DNA of 64,000 nt, taken from the NCBI GenBank assembly GCA_035640355.1, contig DASQWI010000018.1, positions 1-64,000 of the forward strand, read 5' to 3'. The notes beneath the pieces are model-generated. The model saw only the letters and a list, made by a program, of their open reading frames with translations, was not told the origin of the DNA and did not search any database. Positions 34,709 to 42,791 of the stretch are shown here, in pieces. Position numbers and translations under genes: made by a program. The stretch is from Actinomycetota bacterium (GTDB taxonomy: Bacteria > Actinomycetota > UBA4738 > HRBIN12). How positions within the stretch are numbered: position 1 is the first letter of the stretch; each line of letters opens with the position of its first letter.

Positions 34709-35811
34709 TCGCCTGGGCGCCGTGGCAGGCGCTGCTCAACGGCCTGGGATGGGTCCTCGCCCAGATCTACGGGGTCGTCGGGAACCTCGGGGTGACGATC
34801 ATCATCCTGACGCTCGTCATCCGGCTGATCTTGTTGCCCCTGGGGATCAAGCAGGTGCGGTCGATGCAGCACATGCAACTCGTCCAGCCGAAGGTGAAGC
34901 AGATCCAGCAGAAGTACAAGCAGAACCGGCAGCGTCAGCAGGAAGAGATCATGAAGGTGTACAAAGAGTATGGGGTCAACCCGTTCTCCGGCTGCTGGCC
35001 GGTCCTCCTGCAGTTCCCCATCTTGATCGCCATGTACTCCGTGCTCCGATTCCCGCAGCACCCGATCCACGTGCCCGCCGAATCGGAGCTCTATGCCGTT
35101 GTGACGGAACAGATCCCGCCGGTACAGATCGACGAGGACAGCACGGCGGAGGAGGTGCGGGCCCAGGTGCCCGACGAACCAGGACCCGTGGGCGGTGGCG
35201 TCTCGTTCCTGGGGATGAACCTGTTGTGCTCACCCTCGAACGCCGGAAACGAGGACGCGACGCTGGGGGACCGGGTGACGGTGAGGGGCGAAACGGTCCC
35301 CCTGGAATACCCGGTGAACTGCGGCGGCGACCTCAACCGGATCCCCTACTACGTGTTCGTGGCCGCCATGTTCGGGACGACCTACTTCCAGCAGCGTCAG
35401 ATGCAGAAGGCGAGCCCGCCTGGCGCGGCTTCGTCGCAGCAGCAGGCGATCCTGCGGATCCTGCCGATTACGTTCGGCGTGTTCGGGATCTTCTTCCCCG
35501 CGGGACTGGTGGTGTATTGGACGACGTCGAACCTGTGGCAGATCGGTCAGCAGTACTACATGCTCCGAACGCGACCGACGACCGAGAGCCTGGCCGCCGC
35601 TGCCGCGAATGGGAAGCCGGAACGGAAGGGCATCATCGCCTCGATGATGGCCCGAGCCCAAGAAGAGCGGGACCGCCGGCAGACCGGAACGGCGCGACCG
35701 GGCACGACTCGGAAGCCCGGGAGTGGTCGGCCGGGTTCGAGCACGCAGCGGAGGAAGCCGGGGTCCGGAGGCAGTGGTGGAGGAGATCCAAAGAAGCGCC
35801 CCAAGCGTTGA
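34705..35811 (+). CDS. yidC: Membrane protein insertase YidC/Oxa1
   Basis: A 368-residue insertase for membrane proteins. The first helices are AWAPWQALLNGLGWVLAQIY and GVTIIILTLVIRLILLPLG, followed by the cytoplasmic coiled-coil loop rich in Gln/Lys (QQKYKQNRQRQQEEIMKVY), GVNPFSGCWPVLLQFPILIA, and two to three later helices with PITFGVFGIFFPAGLVVYWT. The C-terminal 70 residues are basic and disordered. A periplasmic insertion of about 90 residues with a Cys pair lies between helices 2 and 3. GTG 34705 overlaps the yidD stop (GTGA). Confidence 0.95.
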   Translation: MIAWAPWQALLNGLGWVLAQIYGVVGNLGVTIIILTLVIRLILLPLGIKQVRSMQHMQLVQPKVKQIQQKYKQNRQRQQEEIMKVYKEYGVNPFSGCWPVLLQFPILIAMYSVLRFPQHPIHVPAESELYAVVTEQIPPVQIDEDSTAEEVRAQVPDEPGPVGGGVSFLGMNLLCSPSNAGNEDATLGDRVTVRGETVPLEYPVNCGGDLNRIPYYVFVAAMFGTTYFQQRQMQKASPPGAASSQQQAILRILPITFGVFGIFFPAGLVVYWTTSNLWQIGQQYYMLRTRPTTESLAAAAANGKPERKGIIASMMARAQEERDRRQTGTARPGTTRKPGSGRPGSSTQRRKPGSGGSGGGDPKKRPKR

Positions 35812-36445
35812 GGAGGCCGTCGACTCGGCCCTGACAGAGCTCGGCGTGAGCGAGCAAGAGGTCGAGGTCTCCATCCTGCAGGAGCCGCGTCACGGTCTGA
35901 TCGGGATCGGCTCGCAGGACGCCGTGGTATCGGTTCGCGTGCGCCGTGCCGACGACGGCGAGCTCAGCGATGAGGATCTGAACGATCAGGCCGATGTGGC
36001 GGCGGAGTTTCTCGAAGGGGTGCTCGAGCGGATGGGCGTCGCAGCGGACGTCGGTCCGGCGCTCGAGGACGGAACGATGTACGTCGACATCGTCGGGCGC
36101 GAAGAGGATGACGAGGATCTCGGGTTGCTGATCGGGCGACATGGCCAGACGCTGGAGGCGCTGCAGGAGCTGGCCCGAGTCGTGGTGGTCCAGCGGACGG
36201 GTCTGCGGGCCAGGATCGTGGTCGACGTCGAAGAGTACCGGCGTCGCCAGCGCTCCCGCCTGGCGGCAAGGGCTCGCGAGATCGCCCGGCGGGTGGCGCG
36301 CTCGGGCCGCGAGGAAGAGCTGGAGCCGATGAACGCGTTCGACCGGAAGGTCGTCCACGACGCCGTGGCGGAGGTGGGAGGCGCTTCGAGCGCCAGCCGA
36401 GGCGAGGGACTCGATCGGCACGTCGTGGTTCAGCGGCGACGCTGA
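35777..36445 (+). CDS. jag: Jag/KhpB-like RNA-binding protein
   Basis: A 222-residue protein with three parts: Jag-N (EEAVDSALTELGVSEQEVEV, LIGIGSQDAVV), a KH domain with the loop GLLIGRHGQTLEALQELARV, and an R3H domain with LEPMNAFDRKVVHDAV. Binds RNA and in other species controls cell elongation with KhpA. GTG 35777 has GGAGG at 35767-35771; it overlaps the last 35 bases of yidC. GTG 35774 is equally possible. Same operon as yidC. Confidence 0.92.
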   Translation: MEEIQRSAPSVEEAVDSALTELGVSEQEVEVSILQEPRHGLIGIGSQDAVVSVRVRRADDGELSDEDLNDQADVAAEFLEGVLERMGVAADVGPALEDGTMYVDIVGREEDDEDLGLLIGRHGQTLEALQELARVVVVQRTGLRARIVVDVEEYRRRQRSRLAARAREIARRVARSGREEELEPMNAFDRKVVHDAVAEVGGASSASRGEGLDRHVVVQRRR

Positions 36446-36505
36446 GGTTGCACTCCGGGTCGACCCGAGAGTAATCCCGCCTCCCCGCCCGTTGACCTCA
36501 AGGTC

Positions 36506-37135
36506 GTGTTTCACGTGAAACGTTCCGAGGAGGCCCTGGCGAGCGCCGCGAGATCGATTGGCGTTCCGCTTGTCGACGACCAGGCCTCGTCCCTCCTGGA
36601 GTTCGAGTCCCTCCTTCGAGAGAGGGCGGTGGATCTCGGGCTGGTCGCTCGGTCCGATTCCGGCCGGATCCGCGATCGCCACATCCTCGACTCCCTCCGC
36701 GCAGCCGCGGTCACTCGGGTCGGCGACCTCGACGCGCTCGACATCGGATCGGGGGCCGGGCTTCCCGGAATCCCCGTGGCGATCGCCAGACCGGCACTCA
36801 CCGTGCGCCTGGTGGAGCCGCGCCGGACGCGCATCGCGTTCCTCGAGCTGGCTCTCGAGCGGATGAGGATCGAGAACGCCCTGATCCTGCCAGCCACGAT
36901 CGAGTCCCTCGGCGTCGCCGTAGACCTCTGCTTCGCCCGGGCGTTCGCGCCACTGGAACAGGCATGGGCGGTCGCGCGGCCGAGACTTCGGTCCGGGGGC
37001 CGCCTGGTCTACTTCGCGGGCCCGGGTTTCGAGCGGCCTGACCGCCCGGAAGGCTGCTCGTCGATCGCCGTCATGCCTCTCCCACGCGGCTCCCGTATTG
37101 AAAGCTTCGGGCCGCTGGTTATCATGAGCCGCTAG
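36506..37135 (+). CDS. rsmG: 16S rRNA (guanine-N7) methyltransferase RsmG/GidB
   Basis: A 209-residue SAM methyltransferase modifying G527 of 16S rRNA. The SAM motif is ALDIGSGAGLPGIPVAIARP; RDRHILDSL precedes it; FARAFAPLEQ is the family motif. GTG 36506 gives MFHVKRSEEALA. The first codons are the parS palindrome, as in other actinobacteria with the MFHVKR N terminus. It leads into parA with 60 bases between. Confidence 0.95.
   Translation: MFHVKRSEEALASAARSIGVPLVDDQASSLLEFESLLRERAVDLGLVARSDSGRIRDRHILDSLRAAAVTRVGDLDALDIGSGAGLPGIPVAIARPALTVRLVEPRRTRIAFLELALERMRIENALILPATIESLGVAVDLCFARAFAPLEQAWAVARPRLRSGGRLVYFAGPGFERPDRPEGCSSIAVMPLPRGSRIESFGPLVIMSR
36507..36522. promoter_or_regulatory. parS: parS centromere site inside the 5' end of rsmG
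   Basis: TGTTTCACGTGAAACG matches the consensus TGTTTCACGTGAAACA in 15 of 16 bases, and is palindromic. It overlaps the rsmG start. This is the ParB binding site near the origin. No second copy was found by eye in the window. Confidence 0.9.
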
Positions 37136-37195
37136 CGGCCGAGCGCCCGCTCCGATCGTCGCGCGCGGCCCGAGCAGAGCCGGGAGACTGCGCCG

Positions 37196-38497
37196 TTGGC
37201 CACGCCTCGAACCCGTGTCATCGCCGTCGCCAACCAGAAGGGCGGGGTTGGCAAGAGCACGACTGCTGTCAGCCTGGGCGCGGCACTGGCCGAGCTTGGC
37301 CACAAGGTCCTCGTCGTCGACCTGGATCCGCAGGGGAACGCCTCTACGGGTCTGGGAATCCGTCACGACGCCCGTCAGGTAACCGTGTACGACGTCTTGG
37401 CGGCCGAGGCTCCCATCGATGGGGCAATCGTCGAGACGCCGATCGAGAACCTCTTCGCGATTCCCTCGACGATCGACCTTGCCGGCGCCGAGATCGAGCT
37501 TGTCAGCCAGTTCTCGCGGGAGCTCCGGCTTCGAAAGGCGATCGAGCCGCTCAAGCAGTCGGACTTCACCTACATCCTCCTCGACTGCCCGCCGTCGCTC
37601 GGTTTGCTCACTGTGAATGCGCTCGGCGCCGCAGAAGAGCTCATCGTGCCCATCCAGTGCGAGTACTACGCCCTGGAAGGTCTCGGGCAGCTCCTGCGGA
37701 ACGTCAGGCTTGTCCAGCAGAACGTCAACTCGAGACTCCGGCTCACCGGCATCGTGATGACCATGTACGACCCCCGGACAAAGCTGTCGGATCAGGTCGT
37801 CCAAGAGGTGCGGCGGTACTTCGGCGAGCGCATGTACGACACGATCATCCCTCGAACGGTGCGCCTGTCCGAGGCGCCGGGGTTTGGCCTTCCGATCACC
37901 GAGTACGACCCGCGCTCGCGCGGCGCCCAGAGCTACCGCGAGCTCGCCGCCGAGGTCGCGGCGAAGCTCCCGGACGACGCCCCCCTCCCCGTCGTCGACG
38001 ACATCCCCACCGTGATCGTCCCCCCGCCCGAGCAGGCTCCGCCGCGGGCTCCGCGCCCGCTCGTCAGCGAGGGGGATGAGATCGAGCCAAGCGCCTCGCC
38101 GCATGACGGCAGCCCGGACGAGCGGGCGGACGCCGCGCCCGAGGTGCACGCCATGGAGGGCGAGCCTGCTGCGCCGGTCGATGCCGACCGGAACCGCCAC
38201 GTAAGCCCTCTCGGGTCTCCGCCTGAACCCGACATGGAGACCTCCTCGGCGCCCGCCGCCACTCCGCCGGGAGACGCTCCAGTCGAGCCTGATGTATCGC
38301 AGATCGATAGCGGTGGGTCGATGTCAACGGCGGAGCCCGATCGGCGAGCCGGAGTGACCGTGATCGGTGAAGAGGGCGACGCCGCCGGACGAGATGGTGA
38401 GCGCGTCGGCGGCGAAGCACGCGGCGAGCCAGACAAGCCAGAGCGGAAGAAGGGGTGGGGCTTGTTCCGGAAGGGCGACCGAGGAGGAGATCGATGA
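37196..38497 (+). CDS. parA: Chromosome partitioning ATPase ParA/Soj with long C-terminal tail
   Basis: A 433-residue protein. The first 260 residues are a normal ParA: deviant Walker A KGGVGKST at about 15-22, VLVVDLDPQGNASTGLGI, FTYILLDCPPSLGLLTVNAL and ITEYDPRSRGAQSYRELAAE. The remaining 170 residues are a low-complexity tail rich in Pro, Glu, Asp and Ser, ending in an Arg/Lys/Trp patch (ERKKGWGLFRKG). ParA proteins are usually about 255-330 residues, so this extension is unusual. TTG 37196 follows GGGAG. parB starts in its stop codon (ATGA). Confidence 0.93.
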   Translation: MATPRTRVIAVANQKGGVGKSTTAVSLGAALAELGHKVLVVDLDPQGNASTGLGIRHDARQVTVYDVLAAEAPIDGAIVETPIENLFAIPSTIDLAGAEIELVSQFSRELRLRKAIEPLKQSDFTYILLDCPPSLGLLTVNALGAAEELIVPIQCEYYALEGLGQLLRNVRLVQQNVNSRLRLTGIVMTMYDPRTKLSDQVVQEVRRYFGERMYDTIIPRTVRLSEAPGFGLPITEYDPRSRGAQSYRELAAEVAAKLPDDAPLPVVDDIPTVIVPPPEQAPPRAPRPLVSEGDEIEPSASPHDGSPDERADAAPEVHAMEGEPAAPVDADRNRHVSPLGSPPEPDMETSSAPAATPPGDAPVEPDVSQIDSGGSMSTAEPDRRAGVTVIGEEGDAAGRDGERVGGEARGEPDKPERKKGWGLFRKGDRGGDR

Positions 38498-39384
38498 CGA
38501 AGCGCGGCGGACTCGGGCGAGGGCTCTCGGCTCTCATCCCGGGTGCGGTCGAAGAGGGGACCGGTGCGGGGCTGCTCGAGGTGCCCGTGAACGCCGTGAG
38601 GCCCAACCCTCGCCAGCCGAGGACGGTCTTCGACGAGGAGACGCTCTCGGCGCTCGCCGTGTCGATCCAAGAGGTCGGTGTCCTCCAGCCCATCGTCGTG
38701 AGGCGCACGGGGGAGGCGTTCGAGCTGATCGCGGGGGAGCGACGCCTCCGAGCCGCGAAGGCAGCCGGTCTGGCAACGATCCCGGTCGTCGTCCGGGAGA
38801 GCGACGACGCCGAGTCCCTCCGCGAGGCCCTCATCGAGAACATCCACCGGGAGGACCTCAATCCGATCGAGCTCGCCGAGGCCTTTCGGGAGTTGCTCGA
38901 GGAGCTCGGGCTGAAGCAGGAGACGCTCGCAGAGCGTCTCGGTATGTCACGGTCACACATCGCGAACACCATCCGCTTGCTGCAGCTCCCTGCCGACGCG
39001 CAGCAGCTACTCGCGGTAGGCAAGATCCAGGCGGGGCATGGCCGGGCGCTGCTCTCCCTCGCGGACTCGGACGCGCAGACGACCCTTGCCCTGAGGATCG
39101 CCGCAGAAGACCTCACCGTGCGCGAGGTCGAGGAGCTCGTCCGGAACTACATCGACCATCCCGCTTCCGATGCCGGGAAGCCGTCGCTCAAAGCCGTTCC
39201 GACCCCTGTGGAAAACCCTCTCGCCGAGGTCGAGGAACTCCTGTCGGAGCAGCTCGCCACCCGGGTCACGATCCAGATGGGCAAGCGTCGAGGGAAGATG
39301 GTCATCGAGTTCGGCTCGGCGGACGACCTGGACCGGATCGTGTCTGAGATCGTGGGGTCCGGCCCGGGGCTGGCGCCGGAGTAA
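38494..39384 (+). CDS. parB: Chromosome partitioning protein ParB
   Basis: A 296-residue ParB/Spo0J. It begins MTKRGGLGRGLSALIP, has the CTPase domain with VRPNPRQPRTVFDEETL and the GERRLRAAKAAG motif, the NxxREDLNPIE region (ENIHREDLNPIELAEAF), a helix-turn-helix (GLKQETLAERLGMSRSHIAN) and the C-terminal dimer domain. ATG 38494 follows GAGGAGGAG. It binds parS at 36507 and acts with ParA to separate origins. A possible DnaA box TGTGGAAAA lies inside the gene at 39207-39215. Confidence 0.96.
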   Translation: MTKRGGLGRGLSALIPGAVEEGTGAGLLEVPVNAVRPNPRQPRTVFDEETLSALAVSIQEVGVLQPIVVRRTGEAFELIAGERRLRAAKAAGLATIPVVVRESDDAESLREALIENIHREDLNPIELAEAFRELLEELGLKQETLAERLGMSRSHIANTIRLLQLPADAQQLLAVGKIQAGHGRALLSLADSDAQTTLALRIAAEDLTVREVEELVRNYIDHPASDAGKPSLKAVPTPVENPLAEVEELLSEQLATRVTIQMGKRRGKMVIEFGSADDLDRIVSEIVGSGPGLAPE

Positions 39385-39419
39385 CGAACGGGGCGGCACC
39401 TGCCCCGGTCGGTTGGGAT

Positions 39420-40361
39420 CTAGGCGGGTCGGTCGAGCGCGAGTCGCACGATTCGCTCGCACAGCTCCTCGAACGGCACGCCGGCCACCTGCGCCGCCAT
39501 CGGAAGCAGACTCGTGTCGGTCATCCCCGGCGAAACGTTGACGTCGATCACCCACGGTGTGCCGTCGTGGTCGAGAAGCACGTCGGCTCGGCCCACGTCG
39601 CGCACGCCGAGGACGTCGAACGCCTTCGAGGCCGTGGTCTGGCACGCCGAGGCGACCTCCGGCTCGAGGCGTGCAGGCGCGAAGTACTCCGTCGCCCCGG
39701 CCGTGTACCGGGCCGCGTAATCGAACACGCCCGACTTCGGAACGATCTCGACGAGTGGAAGCGGCTCGGCGGTGCTGCCGACGAAGCCGACCGCGACCTC
39801 GGCTCCCTCGATGCGCCGTTCGATGACGGCGGTGTCCGAGAACGAAAGCGCGTTCATCACCGCGTGCGTCAGGTCGCGTTCGTGGTCGACGAACGACATG
39901 CCCATCGCGGAGCCCGCGCGAGACGGTTTCACGACGAGCGGGAGACCGACACGTTCGATGACGTGACGAAGGGCCGGGCCCGCGGCGAGATCTCGCAGCG
40001 CCGTTGCCTGGATCGCGGCCCACGGCGGCGTCGGAACCCCCGCCTCGTCCAGCGACTCCTTGGCCAGCACCTTGTCGAACGCAAGCTGGCACGCATGCGG
40101 CGATGAACCCGTGTACGGGATGCCGAGGAGCTCGAGCAGCCGCTGGACGGCGCCGTCCTCGCCCTCCTTTCCGTGCAGCGCGACATAGCAAGCGGAGACC
40201 CTTGCAGCGGAAGCGTTCTCGACGAATGGGCCTTCGGAGGGGTCGACCAGCACGACGTCGAACTCTCGGGCCTGCAACGCGGACGAGACACGATGTCCCG
40301 AACGTAGCGAGACCTCGCGCTCGGGCGATCGACCGCCCGCAAGGACCGCGAGCCTCGTCAC
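39420..40361 (-). CDS. ddl: D-alanine--D-alanine ligase-type ATP-grasp enzyme
   Basis: A 313-residue ATP-grasp ligase. The N-terminal motif LAVLAGGRSPEREVSLRSG, central LPLVVKPSRAGSAMGMSFVD and C-terminal VIDVNVSPGMTDTSLLPMAA are those of Ddl. The ligand position usually written EINTLPG is DVNVSPG here. It would make D-Ala-D-Ala for peptidoglycan. GTG 40361 overlaps the stop of the aminotransferase gene (GTGA), so these two are coupled. A second, standard Ddl elsewhere cannot be excluded. Confidence 0.88.
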   Translation of the reverse strand: MTRLAVLAGGRSPEREVSLRSGHRVSSALQAREFDVVLVDPSEGPFVENASAARVSACYVALHGKEGEDGAVQRLLELLGIPYTGSSPHACQLAFDKVLAKESLDEAGVPTPPWAAIQATALRDLAAGPALRHVIERVGLPLVVKPSRAGSAMGMSFVDHERDLTHAVMNALSFSDTAVIERRIEGAEVAVGFVGSTAEPLPLVEIVPKSGVFDYAARYTAGATEYFAPARLEPEVASACQTTASKAFDVLGVRDVGRADVLLDHDGTPWVIDVNVSPGMTDTSLLPMAAQVAGVPFEELCERIVRLALDRPA

Positions 40362-41587
40362 GCCCCCGAGAGCGATCGGAACAGCTCCTCCTCGTCGGCC
40401 AGGAGCTCTCCCAAGCGCCGGATCCCCTCGGCGATCCGCTCTTCGGTCGGGTAGCTGAAGCACAGGCGCATCTGCTGGCGCCCCCGGCCGTCCGGGTAGA
40501 ACCCGGTGCCGGGCACATACGCGACCTTCCGGTCGACGGCGGCCGCGAGCAACGCGGGAGTGTCGAAGTAGTCGGGGAGCGTCACCCACACGAAGAACCC
40601 GCCGGATGGCATCGTCCACCTCGCATCGCTCGGGAAATGCTCCTTCAGTGCCGTGAGCATCGCGTCGCGCCTGCTCCGGTACGTCGCCACGAGCCCGCCT
40701 AGGTTCCGCCGCCACAGCTCGCCGTCGAAGTAGCGCTCGGTGACGAGCATCGTGAACTGGCTGCCACACAGGTCGGCGGCCTCCTTTGCCAGGACGAGGC
40801 GCTGCAGCACGCCGGGTTCCGCGACGGCCCAACCGACACGAACGCCGGGCGCGAACACCTTGGACACGGTGCCGAGGTAGATCACGTTCTGTCGATCGAG
40901 CGAGCGCAGCGTAGGCAAAGGTTCGCCGTCGAAGCGCAGCATCCCGTAGGGGTTGTCCTCGATGATGGGGATCCGGGCCTCGCGACAGAGCGCGACGAGC
41001 TGCTCTCGACGCGCCCGCGACATCGTCACCCCGGCCGGGTTGTGGAAGTTCGGCACGGTATAGACGAACTTCGGCCGCTCTCCGCGAAGGAGCGCTTCCT
41101 CGAGCTGCTCGACGATCATGCCGTCGTCGTCGAGGTCGACCTGAAGGAATCGTGGCTCGTACACGCTGAACGCAGACAGCGCTCCGACGTACGCCGGCGC
41201 CTCGACCGCGACCACGTCACCGGGATCGAGGAGCACCTTGCCCACGAGGTCCAGCGCCTGCTGCGCACCGGTGGTGACGACGAGGTCTTCCGGGTCTGCC
41301 GGCGTGTCCTCCTCGGCCATCAACCTCGCGAGGCGTTCCCGAAGCACCGGCGAACCCTGGCCGCCGCCGTACTGGAGCGCCACGTCCGCTCGCTCGACCA
41401 GCACCGACTCGACGACCTCGAGGACGTGCTCGGTCGGGAGCCCCTGGACGTACGGCATCCCGCCGGCGAGCGAGACGACGTCCGGACGGGAAGCGACCGA
41501 GAACAGCGCGCGAACCTCCGACGCCGTCATGCCGCTGGCGCGGCGCGCGTAGAGATCGGCGTACGGGTCGACGTTGAACTCGGCCAT
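40358..41587 (-). CDS. PLP-dependent class I/II aminotransferase
   Basis: A 409-residue fold-type I enzyme in the 2-aminoadipate/LysN-like branch. Pyridoxal-Lys at about 243 in LGTVSKVFAPGVRVGW; TTGAQQALDLVGKVLLDPGD, VPNFHNPAGVTMS and IPIIEDNPYGMLRF are the family landmarks; ARG near RQQMRLCFSYP binds the acid group. It could make an amino acid for the neighbouring Ddl or serve lysine/branched-chain metabolism. The pairing of this aminotransferase with a Ddl near parB is seen in related Actinomycetota as far as I know. Substrate is not defined. Confidence 0.85.
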   Translation of the reverse strand: MAEFNVDPYADLYARRASGMTASEVRALFSVASRPDVVSLAGGMPYVQGLPTEHVLEVVESVLVERADVALQYGGGQGSPVLRERLARLMAEEDTPADPEDLVVTTGAQQALDLVGKVLLDPGDVVAVEAPAYVGALSAFSVYEPRFLQVDLDDDGMIVEQLEEALLRGERPKFVYTVPNFHNPAGVTMSRARREQLVALCREARIPIIEDNPYGMLRFDGEPLPTLRSLDRQNVIYLGTVSKVFAPGVRVGWAVAEPGVLQRLVLAKEAADLCGSQFTMLVTERYFDGELWRRNLGGLVATYRSRRDAMLTALKEHFPSDARWTMPSGGFFVWVTLPDYFDTPALLAAAVDRKVAYVPGTGFYPDGRGRQQMRLCFSYPTEERIAEGIRRLGELLADEEELFRSLSGA

Positions 41588-41596
41588 GAGCGTTCG

Positions 41597-41602
41597 ATGC
41601 TA
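41597..41602 (-). promoter_or_regulatory. -10 hexamer TAGCAT before the aminotransferase gene
   Basis: TAGCAT, read leftwards, ends nine bases before ATG 41587. The sequence TAGCATCGAACG is shared with the promoter of the GNAT gene at 49989. Confidence 0.4.
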
Positions 41603-41656
41603 TACGTCGGCAGGACGCACACCGGGCATGAGCGCAACCCCTTGGAGCAGGTGCGG

Positions 41657-42610
41657 TCACGCTTCGACGCGGGGAACTACCTCGTTCGCGAGCAGCTCGA
41701 TCATGTCGATCTCCTCGAAGAGCGCGTCGTTCAGCATGACCCGCTGTACGCCGTTGGCAGCGTACTCGGAGAGTCGTTCGGCCGCGCGCTCGGGCGTTCC
41801 GACGATGCAGTCCTCGGAGATGTCGGCGAGGTAGTCGTCGAATGAACCGGCGCGCGGATCGAGGCGCCGGGCGCGCTCCACTCGTTGGCGTAGCTCGTCC
41901 TCGTCGGCGCCGAGGTAGAACCACGTCATGAACGACGTGACGAACGAGGACTGATCACGGCCCTGCACGTCGACCGCCTGGCGGACGCGTTCGAACCGGC
42001 GTCGGACCTCGTCGGGCGTGCCACCAACGGTGTTGAACTCGTCCGCCCACCGGGCCGCGAGCCGCGAGATCCTCGGTCCTCCCTTCCCCCCGAGGGTGAT
42101 GGGCGGATGCGGTCGCTGGACGGGCTTGAACGCGAACCGGCTCTCGTCCAGGCGATAGTGAGCACCGTGAAACGAGAACGTGTCCTCGGTGAGGAGCCCG
42201 TGAACGATCTCGAGCTGCTCCTCGAGCATCTGCATCCGTTCCCCGGTCGGGGGGAACGGGAAGCCGTGTGTTCGATGCTCCTCCACCCACCATCCGGCGC
42301 CCATCCCGATGTCGACGCGTCCTCCCGCGATCCGGTCGACCGTCGTGGCGACCTTCGCGAGCACCGTCGGGTGACGGAAGGTCACGGGTGAGACCATCGT
42401 CCCCAGGCGGATACGTTCGGTTCGCGCCGCGAGCGCCGACAGGATCGTCCACGCGTCGTTCGAGCCGCGATCGGTGGCGCGCATGACCGAGAGATAGTGG
42501 TCGGAGGTGTACAAGCCCTCGAAGCCGAGTCGCTCGCACGCGTCGGCGACGGCGAGCCATCGTTCCCACGTCACCGCCTCCTGACCCTCGAGCATCAGGT
42601 TGAAGCGCAC
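41657..42610 (-). CDS. LLM-class F420-dependent oxidoreductase
   Basis: A 317-residue TIM-barrel of the luciferase-like family. It has FEGLYTSDHYLSV, RTERIRLGTMVSPVTFRHP, RVDIGMGAGWWVEEHRTHGF and RPHPPITLGGKGGPR, typical of the actinobacterial F420-dependent group with the GAGWxxxEH motif. It would transfer hydride from reduced F420 (or flavin) to an unknown substrate. GTG 42610 follows AGAAGGGGG. Single gene, divergent from the 45-residue membrane peptide. Confidence 0.9.
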   Translation of the reverse strand: MRFNLMLEGQEAVTWERWLAVADACERLGFEGLYTSDHYLSVMRATDRGSNDAWTILSALAARTERIRLGTMVSPVTFRHPTVLAKVATTVDRIAGGRVDIGMGAGWWVEEHRTHGFPFPPTGERMQMLEEQLEIVHGLLTEDTFSFHGAHYRLDESRFAFKPVQRPHPPITLGGKGGPRISRLAARWADEFNTVGGTPDEVRRRFERVRQAVDVQGRDQSSFVTSFMTWFYLGADEDELRQRVERARRLDPRAGSFDDYLADISEDCIVGTPERAAERLSEYAANGVQRVMLNDALFEEIDMIELLANEVVPRVEA

Positions 42611-42640
42611 GGCGACCCCCTTCTGGAAGCAGCGGGTCGC

Positions 42641-42646
42641 TACGAT
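42641..42646 (+). promoter_or_regulatory. -10 hexamer TACGAT of a probable leaderless transcript
   Basis: TACGAT ends seven bases before GTG 42654. It lies between divergent starts of the LLM gene (leftward) and the small membrane protein. Confidence 0.45.
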
Positions 42647-42653
42647 ACGCCGC

Positions 42654-42791
42654 GTGGAATCGCCGTCAGCCGACGAGGTTCGCCGCACAGTGAAGGCGAC
42701 GCTGCTCGGTGTCGCGCTCGGCGTCGTCCTGCTCGCGCTGTCACGTGCACGACGAGATACCGGGGGACCCTTGGATCGAGGACGCGCCTAG
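42654..42791 (+). CDS. 45-residue single-helix membrane protein
   Basis: GTG 42654 to TAG 42791. The product has a polar start (MESPSADEVRRTVKATLLGV), one helix (ALGVVLLALS) and a basic tail (RARRDTGGPLDRGRA). The promoter signal in front and the clean end against cwlM (four-base overlap of stops) support it. The family is unknown. Confidence 0.5.
   Translation: MESPSADEVRRTVKATLLGVALGVVLLALSRARRDTGGPLDRGRA

Noticed and set aside
39207-39215. DnaA-box-like TGTGGAAAA inside parB
   Set aside because: A single nine-base match inside a coding gene is expected by chance; it is not part of a cluster.
40361-40832. N-terminal extension of the Ddl gene to 470 residues
   Set aside because: It overlaps the aminotransferase gene entirely in another frame; GTG 40361 with GTGA overlap is the normal arrangement.
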